From Madurella fahalii (Eukaryota > Ascomycota > Sordariomycetes > Sordariales), in assembly GCA_029876055.1 (NCBI GenBank), contig CM056876.1:434001-498000 (forward strand): DNA of 64,000 nucleotides, read 5' to 3'. The translations under genes were made by a program, and so were the position numbers. The notes under the pieces were generated by a model that searched no databases, was not told the origin of the DNA, and saw only the letters and a program-made list of their open reading frames with translations. This document shows, one piece after another, positions 12,946 to 24,089 of the stretch. Numbering within the stretch: the stretch's first letter is position 1; every line of letters starts with the position of its first letter.

Positions 12946-13304
12946 TGTGAGGATTAAGGATCTAAGGGTAGTAAGACCAGAGTATCTGGGTATAAGCAGT
13001 GTACGCGTAACGTAGGAGCAGAGTGCTCGTTAGGGGTCGAGTGGTAGTCTCATTGAACTCTGCCTCTCTCCTAAGCTCTGTCTCCTGCCCTCCTTCTTAT
13101 GCCCGTGACAGTATCGCTAGGGCTTACTTCCCTGCTCTGCTGCTTTGTCGTCCTCCTTGCTGGTACGCTCCTTCGACGCTTATCTGACGCGCTATTTATG
13201 CTATTCCAGCTTAGTGCCGTTGTTGCTTCTGAGGCTCGCTTACGCTGCGGCTCCGAGGTTTCTGGACCGCGCCTCACGCTGGCCCCGCTCAGCCGGTCCT
13301 CACA
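12946..13304 (-). repeat. LTR1, 5' LTR of Gypsy-1a
   Basis: 359 bp, TGTGAGGATT...GGTCCTCACA. The PBS-equivalent lies just left of it (AGAGTTTAACG, altered from AGAGTTCAACG). Confidence 0.9.
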
Positions 13305-13367
13305 CGTGTAAATACGACTACTAGAGGGCTAAATGCAAAGATCTAAAGATTATTTGCGAGTGGTTTA

Positions 13368-13648
13368 TGTCAAAAAGGGTTATGTGTTAAAAAGGGTCAG
13401 GAAGCTGGATCCTGGATCTGCAAAACACGAACCCGGATCAGTGTGATCCGGATTAGTACGACTCGGATAAGTGTGATCCGATCTCTCGGAGACCCGGATT
13501 GACGGGTCTCCGTGGTCCAGGAAATTGGGAATAAGAAGGAAGTTCACCTCCGTTAGACAAGGAAGAAAAGAAGACATCCTCAATTTCCCATCCTGAATTT
13601 CCATCCTAAATTTAACTCCGAACGTTCAGAGGTGCTGTGCATCCAACA
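13368..13648 (+). repeat. LTR4 copy, no TSD
   Basis: TGTCAAAAAGGG...CATCCAACA. It matches LTR4 copies at 29781-30054 and 52023-52305. Its 5' end has an extra partial repeat of the terminus (GTTATGTGTTAAAAAGGGTCAGG), as does the 52023 copy. Left flank GTTTA and right flank CGTCA do not match, so it may be the remains of a deleted larger element. Confidence 0.7.
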
Positions 13649-14428
13649 CGTCATACCTATATTTCTCATTCATATAAATGCGTATAAAGAACCTTATTAC
13701 TATGTCTGCGATCTTATCTATATAGCTACCTTAAATTTACTTGCCCTAATCTATTTATACTCTTGATACGGGAAAGCCAATTCTATTGCATTGCCTTCTT
13801 ATTCTCTGTACTACACTGGGTATATCCTATTCAACCTATCTATGTTATCCATCAATAGCTATGTCCTACACTATCTTGCTACCCATTCTACACCGACTGT
13901 GAAGTTACGAGCCTTATAAGGGCCCTCCCTAGCCCCAACAGGTCGCTAATGTAGAAAGATAAACCCTGGAACTACTTGTCTAAATATATTATTTACCACT
14001 TGTCTTATTACGCAGAAATATGACGACTAACTCAAGCCCTTCGTACGTACTAAGACCAGTATACGTCTCCCTTCTATCCCCAGCTCCTGTGTCTGCTCCG
14101 AGATATTAATACTCTATCTATAGCTAGTTTACGGCTGTCCCTATGGATGAGCTTCACCCCTTACTTTCAGGGGAGAGACTTATATCTGTCATCCCCTAAA
14201 ACGCCCTCCTTGACTTCTTCTTTCCAGGCTTCTCGGTTTTTATTTACTGCTGTCAATAGTTACCTGTATATTAACCTAAACCTCTATATCCCCTTGGTCA
14301 TCCTGTTCGGAACTGCAATCTTTGTCTAGCGCTACTTTAGCGCACTCTTCTCAGACTTAATCGAGTCATATCTTATATCGGTTGTTGATATTTGTAGTGA
14401 CGATGAGATCTATAACGTGATTATGCAC
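13649..14428. other. AT-rich stretch without recognisable gene
   Basis: I find no repeat family or coding frame here. Transposase sequence expected to continue from pogo-2 is absent. It may be old mutated repeat DNA. Confidence 0.5.
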
Positions 14429-14820
14429 TGTCGCAAACTACCAACTACCTTAAACACCCAAAAGGTGGGGAGCTCCACGATTGTTAGTCGTAGAATGCTA
14501 AACCTGCATTTTATCTGACACACCCCCTCAGCTCTAAAGACATCCTGAGAGTTTAGGGCTGGAGACCTTTTGCCTCCTGGAGGCCACCAACTCCGTTTAC
14601 CCGCACCTCGTCTCGAGCTTATGTAAGGTCTTAGCGTTTTCTCGCTGGGTGGCAGATCTGCTCTGCGCGGGAATCGAACCCACGACCTTTTAATCAGCTA
14701 GCACCAAAGAGGCACTGAGACTCTTAATTGTCGCAAACTACCAACTACATTAAACACCCAAAAGGTGGGGAGCTCCACGATTGTTGGTCGTAGAATGCTA
14801 AACCTGCATTTTATCTGACA
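14429..14820 (-). mobile_element. TRIM-1, 392 bp miniature LTR retrotransposon
   Basis: Two roughly 94-bp direct repeats (TGTCGCAAACTA...ATCTGACA) enclose about 205 bp, flanked by perfect TSD TGCAC (14424-14428 and 14821-14825). On its sense (minus) strand a polypurine tract TGAGGGGGTG directly precedes the 3' LTR. Just inside the 5' LTR is a tRNA-like tract with a B-box-like GGTTCGATTCCC. It has no coding capacity. The same element occurs at 21090-21482. Confidence 0.88.
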
Positions 14821-15098
14821 TGCACAAGCATCAAAAATCGTCCATCCGCAGTACAATTCCACCCCCAACGCGGTTGCCTCGCGCGCTCCACCAATGGGGG
14901 TGAGCCGCCTTAGGTAGGACGGAGGCGCAGGGGGTGTGGTTCCGGGGGGCTGTTGTTGGGACCAGGCAAGTGCCTTGTATGGTTCGCTCAGCTTGCTGAA
15001 CTGGCTTGGCGAACAAGGGGCTCAGCTCGGTCGCAGCAGTCGATTCCTCCCATTCCATCGCCTCCAATTTCTCCGGCAATTGGTTGTCGCTATCCGCT

Positions 15099-15885
15099 AT
15101 GAGGCCGCTACAGCTCTGGCGCCGGCTCCTGGCAATTGTGTTGCTCGTTCAGTCAGGTCTGACTTGGATCGTCATCGTCAACAGCGACTATGATCTTGTC
15201 GTTGGGGTGCCGTTCACACTTATGTGGACCGGTGCCAACGGACCGGTCACCATCACGCTGTATAATGCCTCCGACGTTCATGTGTGGCACTGGATGAGTA
15301 TGATCGCCGGTCAGTTGAACCCCACCGCATGGCGCATGGTTGGATTCCAGTCTAACCAGACAGCCTTCAGAGAGCGTCCAAGACACTTCTTATACGTGGA
15401 CGCCGCCACTCTCGTTGGCGGAACACCATGTCGCATTAAGACTCGTTGACTCCACTGATGGGCCGACCTTCACGCCCCGCCTTCAAATCGCAAGCTCCGT
15501 AAGTTAGTGCCTAAACTCTAGCACCTGCAAGCGGGGGCTAAGAGCAGTCTGCCAGCCCTGGGCGAGACCCCCGCCGACAACAACAATAACAACAACGGCG
15601 ACGACGACGATGACGACACCGCAGCCGCTGCCGACAGTATCCTCGTCCTCCTTCACCGCTAACCCTCCCCGAACCAGCTCCCAATCACTCCAGACCAGCG
15701 ATAGCAATGACGACGCCGGTGGCTCCGGCGGGCTCACCACCGCCGCAAAGGCCGGCCTCAGCGTGGGCGCCGCGGCCGCGGCCCTCGTCCTTGTCCTCGC
15801 TATAGCTTACTACGTCTACCGCAAGGGCAAGTTTGCAGGCGCGAAGGGCGGCATGCGAGAGGGGAAATCACAGGAAACCTTGTAA
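15099..15885 (+). pseudogene. Ser/Thr-rich cell-surface protein (Kre9/Knh1-like N-domain), frame disturbed
   Basis: Residues from the ATG at 15099 give a signal peptide (MRPLQLWRRLLAIVLLVQSG). An Ig-like stretch of fungal cell-surface proteins follows (PFTLMWTGANGPVTITLYN). The frame then stops at 15447. A one-base shift near 15436 restores LRLVDSTDGPTFTPRLQIAS, which is in the same frame as the Thr/Ser-rich linker, a transmembrane helix (AGLSVGAAAAALVLVLAIAY) and a basic YRKGK tail ending at 15885. One TAG (15505-15507) remains between them. It could lie in a short intron (GTAAGT at 15499) or be a mutation. So there is either one base insertion plus a stop or intron, or a sequencing error in a live gene. 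No repeat interrupts it. Confidence 0.55.
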
Positions 15886-18589
15886 CCTGGCCAAGCTAGA
15901 CGGAACGGTCATGACTGAGATGGCAGCAACGTCTTCGCTCGTAACGTGGGTGAGGCAAGTTGATCTGGGTGTTTACCGCACCCACTTAGAGATGAGGCCG
16001 GCGGTGCCAAAAAGCAGAGTGTGGGCCATAACCGAAGAAATGAAAGTGCATGGCGCGAAGTTTTGTGGGACTCGATGCGGGTATTTGATTCTGGTATAGA
16101 CATCAGGAGCCCCGACTTTCTGTTCAAGATCAAATCTCCGTTCTGCTTGCCTAATCAGATGTATTATTTACTTGATTTGCAAAGTGTGATGACCTCAGCA
16201 CTAACAAGTCTTAGGAAGTGGCATCATCATGTCTAGAACCCTCGGGAGGTGATATACAAAGTTATAAACCTTGTGACAATAACGCTGTATGTGAGATACG
16301 TATGCGCATGATCTCTGCCTACCAGTTGATCAGCGATCCGCTCGTTGTTGTCCGCAACAATTCCCTCAACAACCAGCAGCGGCTCTGTTGGATATGGTGA
16401 AATCACATCTACAAGGGCGGGCGGGATCGTGAGGGCGGTCAACGGGGGTAGTGATATCTAGAATGAAGGACTAGTCCCCAAGCATGGTTCTGGACTTCCA
16501 CACCGTCACAACTACCCGTACCTCCCGGCAAGCCGTCTAAGGAAAAAGGTTTCCACGGCCAACTCGGCATTAGCGGATCGAACACTGGTTTCCAACCATT
16601 GGTGCGCTTGATCGGCCCGCTCAGATGGGCGATGCAGTTCGAGCCAAGCCACAACGTCCAACGGACACAACACAATCAATCAGTGGCTTTGAGAGAGTCA
16701 TGTCAGGTAGGCATGTGAGGACCGCATCTGTGATAAGTGAGAAGGACGGGCCACTTCTAGTTGCCAAATGTCGGGCATCGATAAAACCCACTCGGTAGAG
16801 AGTGGCCAGGCAGTAATGAACGTGTCAGAGCGAAACCGCTGTCGTAAGGGAAGTACAGAAGTATCATTGTCACCCCCACGTTTCTATTGGCGCGGTACGA
16901 GGGCAGACTGGAAAGTTTGCCCCGACAAGGTACGTGGGCACGCTTGCCGCGGGACGCGTGGATAATCAGGCCGCAGACTGCCAGACTAGACAAGCACAAC
17001 ATCATTCCTAAGTACTATACCTGGTAGAGCTGAGACCTAAATTTGCCCCGTCACTGGAGCACATTCCTACTGTTGACCAACCCTTTGTAGTCCCACCTTA
17101 ACTGGCAAGTCAAGACATATTAAGGTAGTTTAAATCTCACACCGGCTTTCAAGTGATAGCATAAGTAAGACATATTAACCAGCACAGATGATAATATTTT
17201 TATTAGATAGTTCCTTGAATGATACAGAAAAGAGAGCCAAGGGCTAGAAGTGTAGTAGAAGAGGTAATTGATTAATTGTCGAGATCGTGGAAGAAGAGTG
17301 GGAGGTCTGGCCATGGTGGGTTTTATCCATGGCGGGGCACGCGTCGCGTTGCGCGCACAGACCAACTCTTATCTAATCTCTTTATCTAATCTACATATTC
17401 CGGCATCATTGAAGGTCTATACAATAGGATAGGTTTCATTCAAGTGTACGGTAGTGGTGGTATCTTCCTTACCATCCACATAGAGAAGAAAAGAAAACTT
17501 TGGCTAACTTTACTATCATCTATCCTACCAAAGTTTATCGCAACAACTATGTATATAGGGTTGGGGGGATGGCGCAGTGGGAGTGTGTTGCGCCTGTGAG
17601 TCTGTGTGTGGGCCCCTCAACTCTTTCGTCGGGGCCCGAAAGAGTCACATTCTACTAACAGAGTTTTGCCCAGCCCCCTCTGCAGGTCCTGAGCTGCCTA
17701 TGGGGTACCGGCTTCTCCGAGGTATAGCCGTCGTCTCGGAGGTCGATATCGGTTGGGTTCCAGATAATCGGCCAAACAACGAATCGGGAAAAATCGCTAC
17801 TGCTCTGACGCTGAAAATCTTGAGCGGCCGGGAGCTGGGATCGAGGCTAAGAAAAACCCAGGGTAGAGCCACTGCCTAACAAAAGCCGGAAAAACAAGTA
17901 GGAATCGGCGGAGCCAATGACTTCTAGGGGTCCCGAGGCGACGGGGTTGAAGGACAAAAGGCCTTGGTATTTGCAACCAACCGGATTTCGTGGAGTGGAA
18001 GAGCCTGAAATATGTAGTACAGGTTTTCATCCAGCCTTTCGGGGTACGGTTTCCTGTACAATAAGCAGTAGAAGGACCGGGATACCCTGTATAGAGGGTA
18101 TAGCGGAGTAGGAAGAATATATATGTATATAGGGTTTACACCGAGAGGAGTAACTTAATGGGTTGTAGTATCCTGATTTTATCGCTTTGATCTGTGTTCT
18201 CCGTGACAGCTAGGGAGTTCTTCCTATGCATATCGCTTGACTGCCTGTATCCCGCTTGGTAGTGACAACCCAGGGTCTCCGGGTTGTGTCCCAGTGTCCG
18301 TTGCTTCGGGTTCTGAAATCTCTCCTGATTGGCTACCTTCGCGATTGGTTCTCGATACTCAGGGTCCATACGACTGCAGTGCTGGGATCAGGCCCTGGCG
18401 GTCACAGCCCGATCAACGTTACCAATCCGCTGCGCGAGTTTCCGCCGTAATCGCATCCACCTCACCTAATTTCTTACCCATCTTCCGCCAAGTATGCTTC
18501 TTCGTCACCTTCCACGGCAACATTCACTCTGGTCGCTCGGTCGCTGCCGCGCACGCGTACCGTCATTCTGGCGGAACAACCCACTATTG
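15886..18589. other. intergenic, no gene recognised
   Basis: About 2.7 kb of host-like mixed composition. Only short open frames without family motifs are present on either strand. No repeat from the rest of the window occurs here. Confidence 0.5.
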
Positions 18590-19147
18590 ATGAATGCGGC
18601 CAAGTTTCGGCCATCCCAAGCCAAACCTCAAAAGGAGGTCAGGGATGGTCCACTCGCCCTGATTGTCGTCACCTTTCTCGCCATTTGCTGGGTAGCCGAT
18701 CCGCCATGGAAGGAGGCTTTCAACGCCGTAATATCTGTGATCCTTCCCCCGAAAAGAGTGGCAAGCAGCACCTTCTCGTCTCTTCCTACCACCACCCAAG
18801 GCGCAACTCAACAAGCTCCTCTCATCTACCAGCCGATTACTCTCCCCAACGAGTTTCGCATTCTCGTTGTGGAACCAGGTTCATTGCCCGATGAGGTCCA
18901 CTGCCGTATGATAAACGTCGTCAAATCATGGCGGACGATATACGACGCCCTGTCCTACACGTGGGGGGACGAGGCCCCAACAGAAACGATTATCGTCAAC
19001 GGCTCGCGTACAACCGTCAGAAAGAACCTGCACTCGGCCCTGGTCCATCTACGGCACCCCGATCGGCCACGCAGACTATAGGTGGATGCGCTATGCATCA
19101 ATCAGGCCGATAACGAGGAGCGGGCCGACTAGGTCAGGAAGATAGGC
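18590..19147 (+). pseudogene. HET-domain protein, truncated by a transposon
   Basis: Heterokaryon-incompatibility (HET) domain start: RIYDALSYTWGDEAPTE-like core (IYDALSYTWGDE), VNGSRTTVRKNLHSALVHLR, then VDALCINQADNEERAD. These are the canonical first blocks of the domain. A hydrophobic segment (LALIVVTFLAICWV) near the N-terminus could be a membrane anchor. TAG replaces the Trp expected before VDALCINQ (19079-19081) and the Gln after NEERAD, both RIP-type changes. The pogo-6 TIR begins two bases after the TA at 19148, and the rest of the domain is not found in this window. Start ATG 18590 is chosen over 18494 because homology begins well inside. Confidence 0.75.
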
Positions 19148-19411
19148 TAACGTGCATGATAAGCGAGCGATCCAGACAAGCGAGCGATCCATTTTCCACC
19201 ACCCCACCACATCTATCTTCAATTACACAACCACAACACTAGGAAATAACAATAACTGAATCAGAAACAGATGAATCAGAAGATTCTGCAGCCTCTTTGC
19301 ATGTACGTGCATTATACCCAGGCTTACCGTACACGCCACAGCACCGAATCTTCGTACGAGACCCCCCTGCACTACCACCATTTTATCGCGTTTCCTGGAC
19401 CAACTGCTCAC

Positions 19412-19691
19412 TGTCAAAAGGATCATGTGCTAGTCCAAAGGATCAGGATCACAGGATCTAGTGCAGGAGCCAAACCCATGTACTCTATTAAGCTAAGGAA
19501 GACTGGCAGCTAACTGCCCCATTGTACACACGTCATCCTGTACGTGTATCTCGTCTATAAAAGGAGCAAACTCTCCAGCAAAGATAGACGGGACGGGCAG
19601 AGCGAGACAGCGACAATCAATACAATTAAATCAAGACACAAAAACCCTCAACTGTCATTTCCCAAGATTCAGAGGTGCCGTGTTTCCGACA
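19412..19691 (+). repeat. solo Copia LTR in pogo-6
   Basis: 280 bp, TGTCAAAAGGATC...TTTCCGACA, perfect TSD CTCAC (19407-19411 and 19692-19696). TATAAAAGGAGCAA promoter at about 19557. Confidence 0.9.
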
Positions 19692-20053
19692 CTCACCTAC
19701 AGCCTTCTGATCTAGTAGATCCTGTGCCTCCTATACAGTAAATGACCCTCCAAGCCGTATACATGTTTTTTTGGCTCTCCGTCGCTTATTAAGCCCCTTA
19801 TTGACCTTTCGAGGTGCCGAGACCTCTGTACGTAGAAGAGAAACCTCATGCATTACAGCTATTATACCTTTAGCTAATCGGTCTACAGCAGCCAGTATAG
19901 GTATTGGGGAGCTACTATGATAGTTAGATATTCGATTTTTGATAAGCTCTAACTATAAAGTGGCTTCTCGAGGGTTGTATGGTGTTTGAGAGAGCCAAGG
20001 TAGTGCTGTGCCTAGATTTGAGGCTAGGGGTATTAGAGTCCGAATACGTATAT

Positions 20054-20268
20054 TGTCAGATCGAAAATTGGGATTGCTGTGAGAAAAGGAGAGTGAAAGG
20101 ATGATTCGCATTGAAGGAGCGGCGTCTGCGCAGCTATCGCTTCTAAGGAGGTGGTAGGTGACAGTGTTGAACTCTGAACGTTCCAAAACTTCCGGCGAAG
20201 CCGGTAATTTATAGGCCTCTGACCCTAGCAGTGCCCCGCCTGCACCTGACACTCTCCTGCACCTGACA
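20054..20268 (-). repeat. solo LTR3 in pogo-6
   Basis: 215 bp, TGTCAGATCG...CACCTGACA on the plus strand, TSD TATAT (20049-20053 and 20269-20273). It contains the ACCGGCTTCGCCGGAAG hairpin found in all LTR3 copies. Confidence 0.88.
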
Positions 20269-21089
20269 TATATCCAGCTTAGATATCACCCTTTTTGGAT
20301 CGTACGGTACAAGCCTGGCTCCGGCAAATCCCCTTGGATATTACTTTCTATAATTGAAGTAAAAAAGACCTCTCTGAACATATAAAGAAACTCCAACTTA
20401 CTGATATATATGATGTTCATCCGCATTAACTGCTCAATTTGGTGGCTATACGCCTTCTTCAATAGCCTAAAACAGCTAACATCTAATAGCTGAAGTATAT
20501 ATAAAGAGTGCGGAGGTATATAAAGCGTAATAATGTTATGCTCCTAGTAGTAGGTCTCGAATTCTTCGGAGTAGTGGCTATCGTGGCTGTTAAGGATTAG
20601 TAGCCGATATTTGCCCTTCGTATGAGATGCTGTATATAAATTAAAGTGCTAAATCTAATCTATACCTTTCTCATTGGTAGTCCAACTATTATCAGTTGTT
20701 GTAATATACTAGGTAGCTAACGTAATCCATAAGCGAGCCGTACATCCAAGCGAGTTATACAGTCCCCACTACAACACGTCCTCTTTGCACCTAACATCAA
20801 TTTTTTCCCACAACCCAATATGGCTTCTACTTCACAGGAAGCAAGGGTAATTTTGGCCCTGGAAGCTATGCAAAACGATAAAAAGTTAAGCCTTCGAGCT
20901 GCAGCCGGGTTCTACAACGTACTGCCTATGACCCTCTTCGACCAACATGCTGGCCGGCCTGTACGACGTGATATTACACCCAACTCACGTAGACTTACGG
21001 ATTCTGAAGAGCAAGCTATTGTTCAATATATCATTGAGCTAGTTGCACGTACATTTCTACCCAGACTGCATAGTGTAGAAGATATGGCC

Positions 21090-21482
21090 TATCAGATAAA
21101 ACGCAGGTTTTAGCATCCTACGACTAACAATCGTGGAGCTCCCCACCTTTTAGGTGTTTGGTGTAGTTAGCAGTTTGCGACAATTAAGAGTCTCAGTGCC
21201 TCTTCGGTGCTAGCTGATTAAAAGGTCGTAGGTTCGATTCCCGCGTAGAGCAGATCTGCTACCTGGCGAAAAGCGCCAAGACCTTACATAAGCTCGAGAC
21301 GAGGTACGGGCAAACGGAGTTGGTGGTCTCCGGGAGGTAAAAGATCTCCAGCCCTAAACCCTCAGGATGTCTTTAGAGCTGAGGGGGTGTGTCAGATAAA
21401 ATGTAGGTTTTAGTATCCTACGACTAACAATCGTGGAGCTCCCCACCTTTTAGGTGTTTGGTGTAGTTGGCAGTTTGCGACA
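21090..21482 (+). mobile_element. TRIM-2 in pogo-4
   Basis: 393 bp in plus orientation with perfect TSD TGGCC (21085-21089 and 21483-21487) inside the transposase codons for DMANQL. The 5' LTR starts TATCAG (TGTCAG after G-to-A). The tRNA-like tract is at about 21200-21255 and the polypurine tract GAGGGGGTG just before the 3' LTR (about 21390). Confidence 0.9.
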
Positions 21483-22239
21483 TGGCCAACCAACTGCTAT
21501 ACGTACGCGATGCGCGCCCTGTCGGTAAGAACTGGGCCTCCAACTTCGTTAAACGCTAGCCAGAGCTCTGTACGTGTTGGACGCATAGATATGACTACTA
21601 GAGAGCCAAGTACGAAGATCTAAAGGTTATTGGCGAGTGGTTTGCACTTGTATAGAATACTAAGGCTAAGTACGGTATTATAGATAACGATATCTACAAC
21701 TTTGACGAGACTGGGTTTATGATGGGGATCATCTCCGTAGATATGGTCGTTACAACCTCTGATAGCTGTGACAAGGCAAAGCTAGCCCAACCTGGCAACC
21801 GTGAGTGGGCAATAGTAATTCAGGGTGTTAATGCCCTCAGCTGGGCTATCCCTCCCTTCGTTATCTTAGCCGGGCATTACCACCTTACCAACTGGTACCG
21901 AGAGTACAACCTTCCAGCCGACTAGCGTATTACGACTACCAACAATAGCTGGACTACCAATGTAGTTGGCCTAGATTGGATCAAGCACTTCGACTACCAC
22001 TCAAAATCTCGTATAACAGGTGTATACTGGTTGTTAATCCTCGACAGCTACGAAAGCCACTACTCGACCGAGTTCGAGCTCTACTGCAAGCAGAACAACA
22101 TCATTACACTCTGTATACCTCCACACTCTTCCTATAAGTGCTAGCCACTCGATGTTAGCTGTTTTAGGCTACTGAAGAAGGTATACAGTCGCTAAATCGA
22201 GGACTTAATACATATACATATCAACTACATCAGTAAGCT

Positions 22240-22717
22240 TATAACAAGAGTCTCCAGACGAAGGTCAGGAGTGTCAGGTGCAGGAGGGTGTCAGGTGCAG
22301 GCGGGGCACTGCCAGGGTCAGGGGCCTATAAATTACCGGCTTCGCCGGAAGTTTTGGAACGTTCAGAGTTCAACACTGTCACCTACCACCTCCTTAGAAG
22401 CGATAGCTGCGCAGACGCCGCTCCTTCAATGCGAATCATCCTTTCACTCTCCTTTTCTCACAGCAATCCCAATTTTCGATCTGACAAGGAGGACCCGCCG
22501 AATGATGCTAGATGATGTCACGATACAGGATAGATAAGAACCCCGTGAGGGAACTCTCTCACGCGGGGCACTTCTGATCTGCAAGGATCAGTCTCTGTGT
22601 AGTCAATGACAATAGGAGGCTGTTCGTGAAGCTATCGCCCACTGATCGAACCCTTTTCGGTACTGAGACATTGTAGTCCATCTCCCTCAACGTGTTCCCA
22701 GAACAACCCCCTTTACA
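22240..22717 (+). repeat. LTR2, 5' LTR of Gypsy-2a, with LTR3 inserted
   Basis: Starts TATAACAAGAGTCTCC (TGTAACGAGAGTCTCC in other copies) and ends CCCTTTACA. The solo LTR3 at 22271-22486 is nested with TSD AGGAG. Confidence 0.88.
22271..22486 (+). repeat. solo LTR3 nested in LTR2
   Basis: 216 bp, TGTCAGGTGCAGG...CGATCTGACA, TSD AGGAG (22266-22270 and 22487-22491). TATAAATTACC promoter at about 22327. Confidence 0.9.
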
Positions 22718-22754
22718 ATTCTGATCCTTCTGTTCTACCGTTGGCCGAGATAGC

Positions 22755-24060
22755 ACCTACGATGAGTACCTCCCGTAAGCTGGGAACAGAGTCGAGTCCA
22801 GGGGAAAACACCCCCCAATCACCTACAAATCCTGTACGCCTTTATCGGTCGGAATTACCAGGATTTCGACCTCGTATATCTTCATATACCCTTTCAGACT
22901 CCCGGGTTCCGCGTCAAGCTCCTTACCATAATAACCTGTTGGAATCAACCCGTCTTCGGATATAGCAACTGGAAGTGCTGAAACAACTGCAAGAATAAGA
23001 AGAGGGTTTGCTTCGGAAGCTAGGCATCTCACTAGGCGAATCCTTACCGAAACGTAGGCAATATCGTTCTCCTTCAGCAGGTTCTAGTAACTATAATAAG
23101 GACCAAAAGGCAATTAAGGTGAAGCATCTAATTTAGTTCCCTAATAATACTACCTATCGATGCCGTTTGGAATGGCTCTAAGATCTATAGCGAGCATTTA
23201 TAGGAGACCCGAAACGGTTTAAAACGGGTATAAACCGGATCCTTTTCGCCTTAGATCAAATAGAAGAACGTCTTTATAATCGATAGTACAGTCATTATAA
23301 CAATCTTCCGATAGATATATAATAAGAGGCCGAAAACGACTGGAAAACGTTTGAAGATTAGATACTGAACTATATTCGAGATCTTATAGATTAAGAATCT
23401 ACTATTACAAAGTAGCTTAATAATACTAAGTAACGAGAAAACTAGTCTCCTTTAGACTTTCATTAGTACTTGGAATCCCTTAAGGCCTAATTCCTGAAGT
23501 AGGACGAAAAGGCTCGTACTCTTACCTTTTATACGAAGCTTTCGTCCGTAATTAGCAACTATATCGACTTATACGTCTATAATAAGCTAGAGACTCGGGA
23601 AGAGATAGTTAAACTCGCTATTCAAATTTGGTATAGTTTCTAGCACCGAAAACCTCAGGAAGCCCCTAAGTATTTGTCCCGAAATCCTTCTTATTCTTCT
23701 CCTTTATTATGTTCTTCCCTAACCTATAAATCGTTATTTTATCCTCGAAGAGCGTTATTATCCCGTTATTACCAACGAAATATATAGTCAACGACGCTAT
23801 ATACGAAACCTAACGACTACCCTATATCAACCCTATCTCATTTTAATCAGCTGAACCCTATAGACAGTCAGGGAAACCCTTTAACTTATTTTATTTATAG
23901 CAGTAACACCCATTTCGCTAACAACTACCTATAAAAAGGAGTATTAGTAAATAAAGCTACTAGGTACCCCAGTCGCTAAAGTAGGGGATCGCACCTAAAT
24001 CGGCAGGGAAATAGCAGATACCGGCGGATATAAACCCCGATTACGTCGGTAAAGACGATA
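22755..24060 (+). pseudogene. Gypsy-2a gag remnant
   Basis: Begins near 22762 (MSTSRKLGTESSPGENTPQS) and continues as disrupted frames matching the minus-strand copy at 46800-47980. A CCHC knuckle relic near 23890 (SSNTHFANN) has Cys codons changed to Tyr and Gln codons to stops. Boundaries are approximate. Confidence 0.65.
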
Positions 24061-24089
24061 TACTAGGGGTTCCAGTCAAAGACGAATAT

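Larger units (their letters stand above)
5021..13304 (-). mobile_element. Gypsy-1a: RIP-degraded Ty3/gypsy chromodomain retrotransposon
   Basis: Full-length but inactive copy of the family represented intact at 34514-42543. The 359-bp LTRs lie at 5021-5379 and 12946-13304, and a perfect 5-bp TSD CGTGT (5016-5020 and 13305-13309) bounds the element. Aligned by eye with Gypsy-1b, most differences are CA to TA or TG to TA, creating dozens of stops. It contains a solo LTR2 at 10375-10625. Orientation is minus: gag lies at the right and pol in the middle, with an antisense gene relic at 6211-7259. Confidence 0.92.
4554..13367 (+). mobile_element. pogo-2, split by Gypsy-1a
   Basis: A pogo/Fot1 element whose left TIR (ACGTACATGATAAG...) starts at 4554 after a TA. 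Transposase starts at 4652 (MEITSNEAQLILAIAALEKD) and reads as an HTH_psq plus CENPB-type DNA-binding region (RRRRAGRPARRD, MANRLLRERD, HNFVKRQPDL) up to 5020. There Gypsy-1a interrupts it with TSD CGTGT. It resumes at 13310 (KYDY, stop, RAKCKDLK) and ends at an LTR4 copy at 13368. The DDE half is missing. Compared with the 20820 copy it carries TGG-to-TAG type changes. Confidence 0.8.

Noticed and set aside
21200..21260. Possible tRNA gene
   Set aside because: Only the T-arm and acceptor-like 3' part look tRNA-like. I could not fold a full cloverleaf or a convincing acceptor stem, and it recurs only within TRIM copies.
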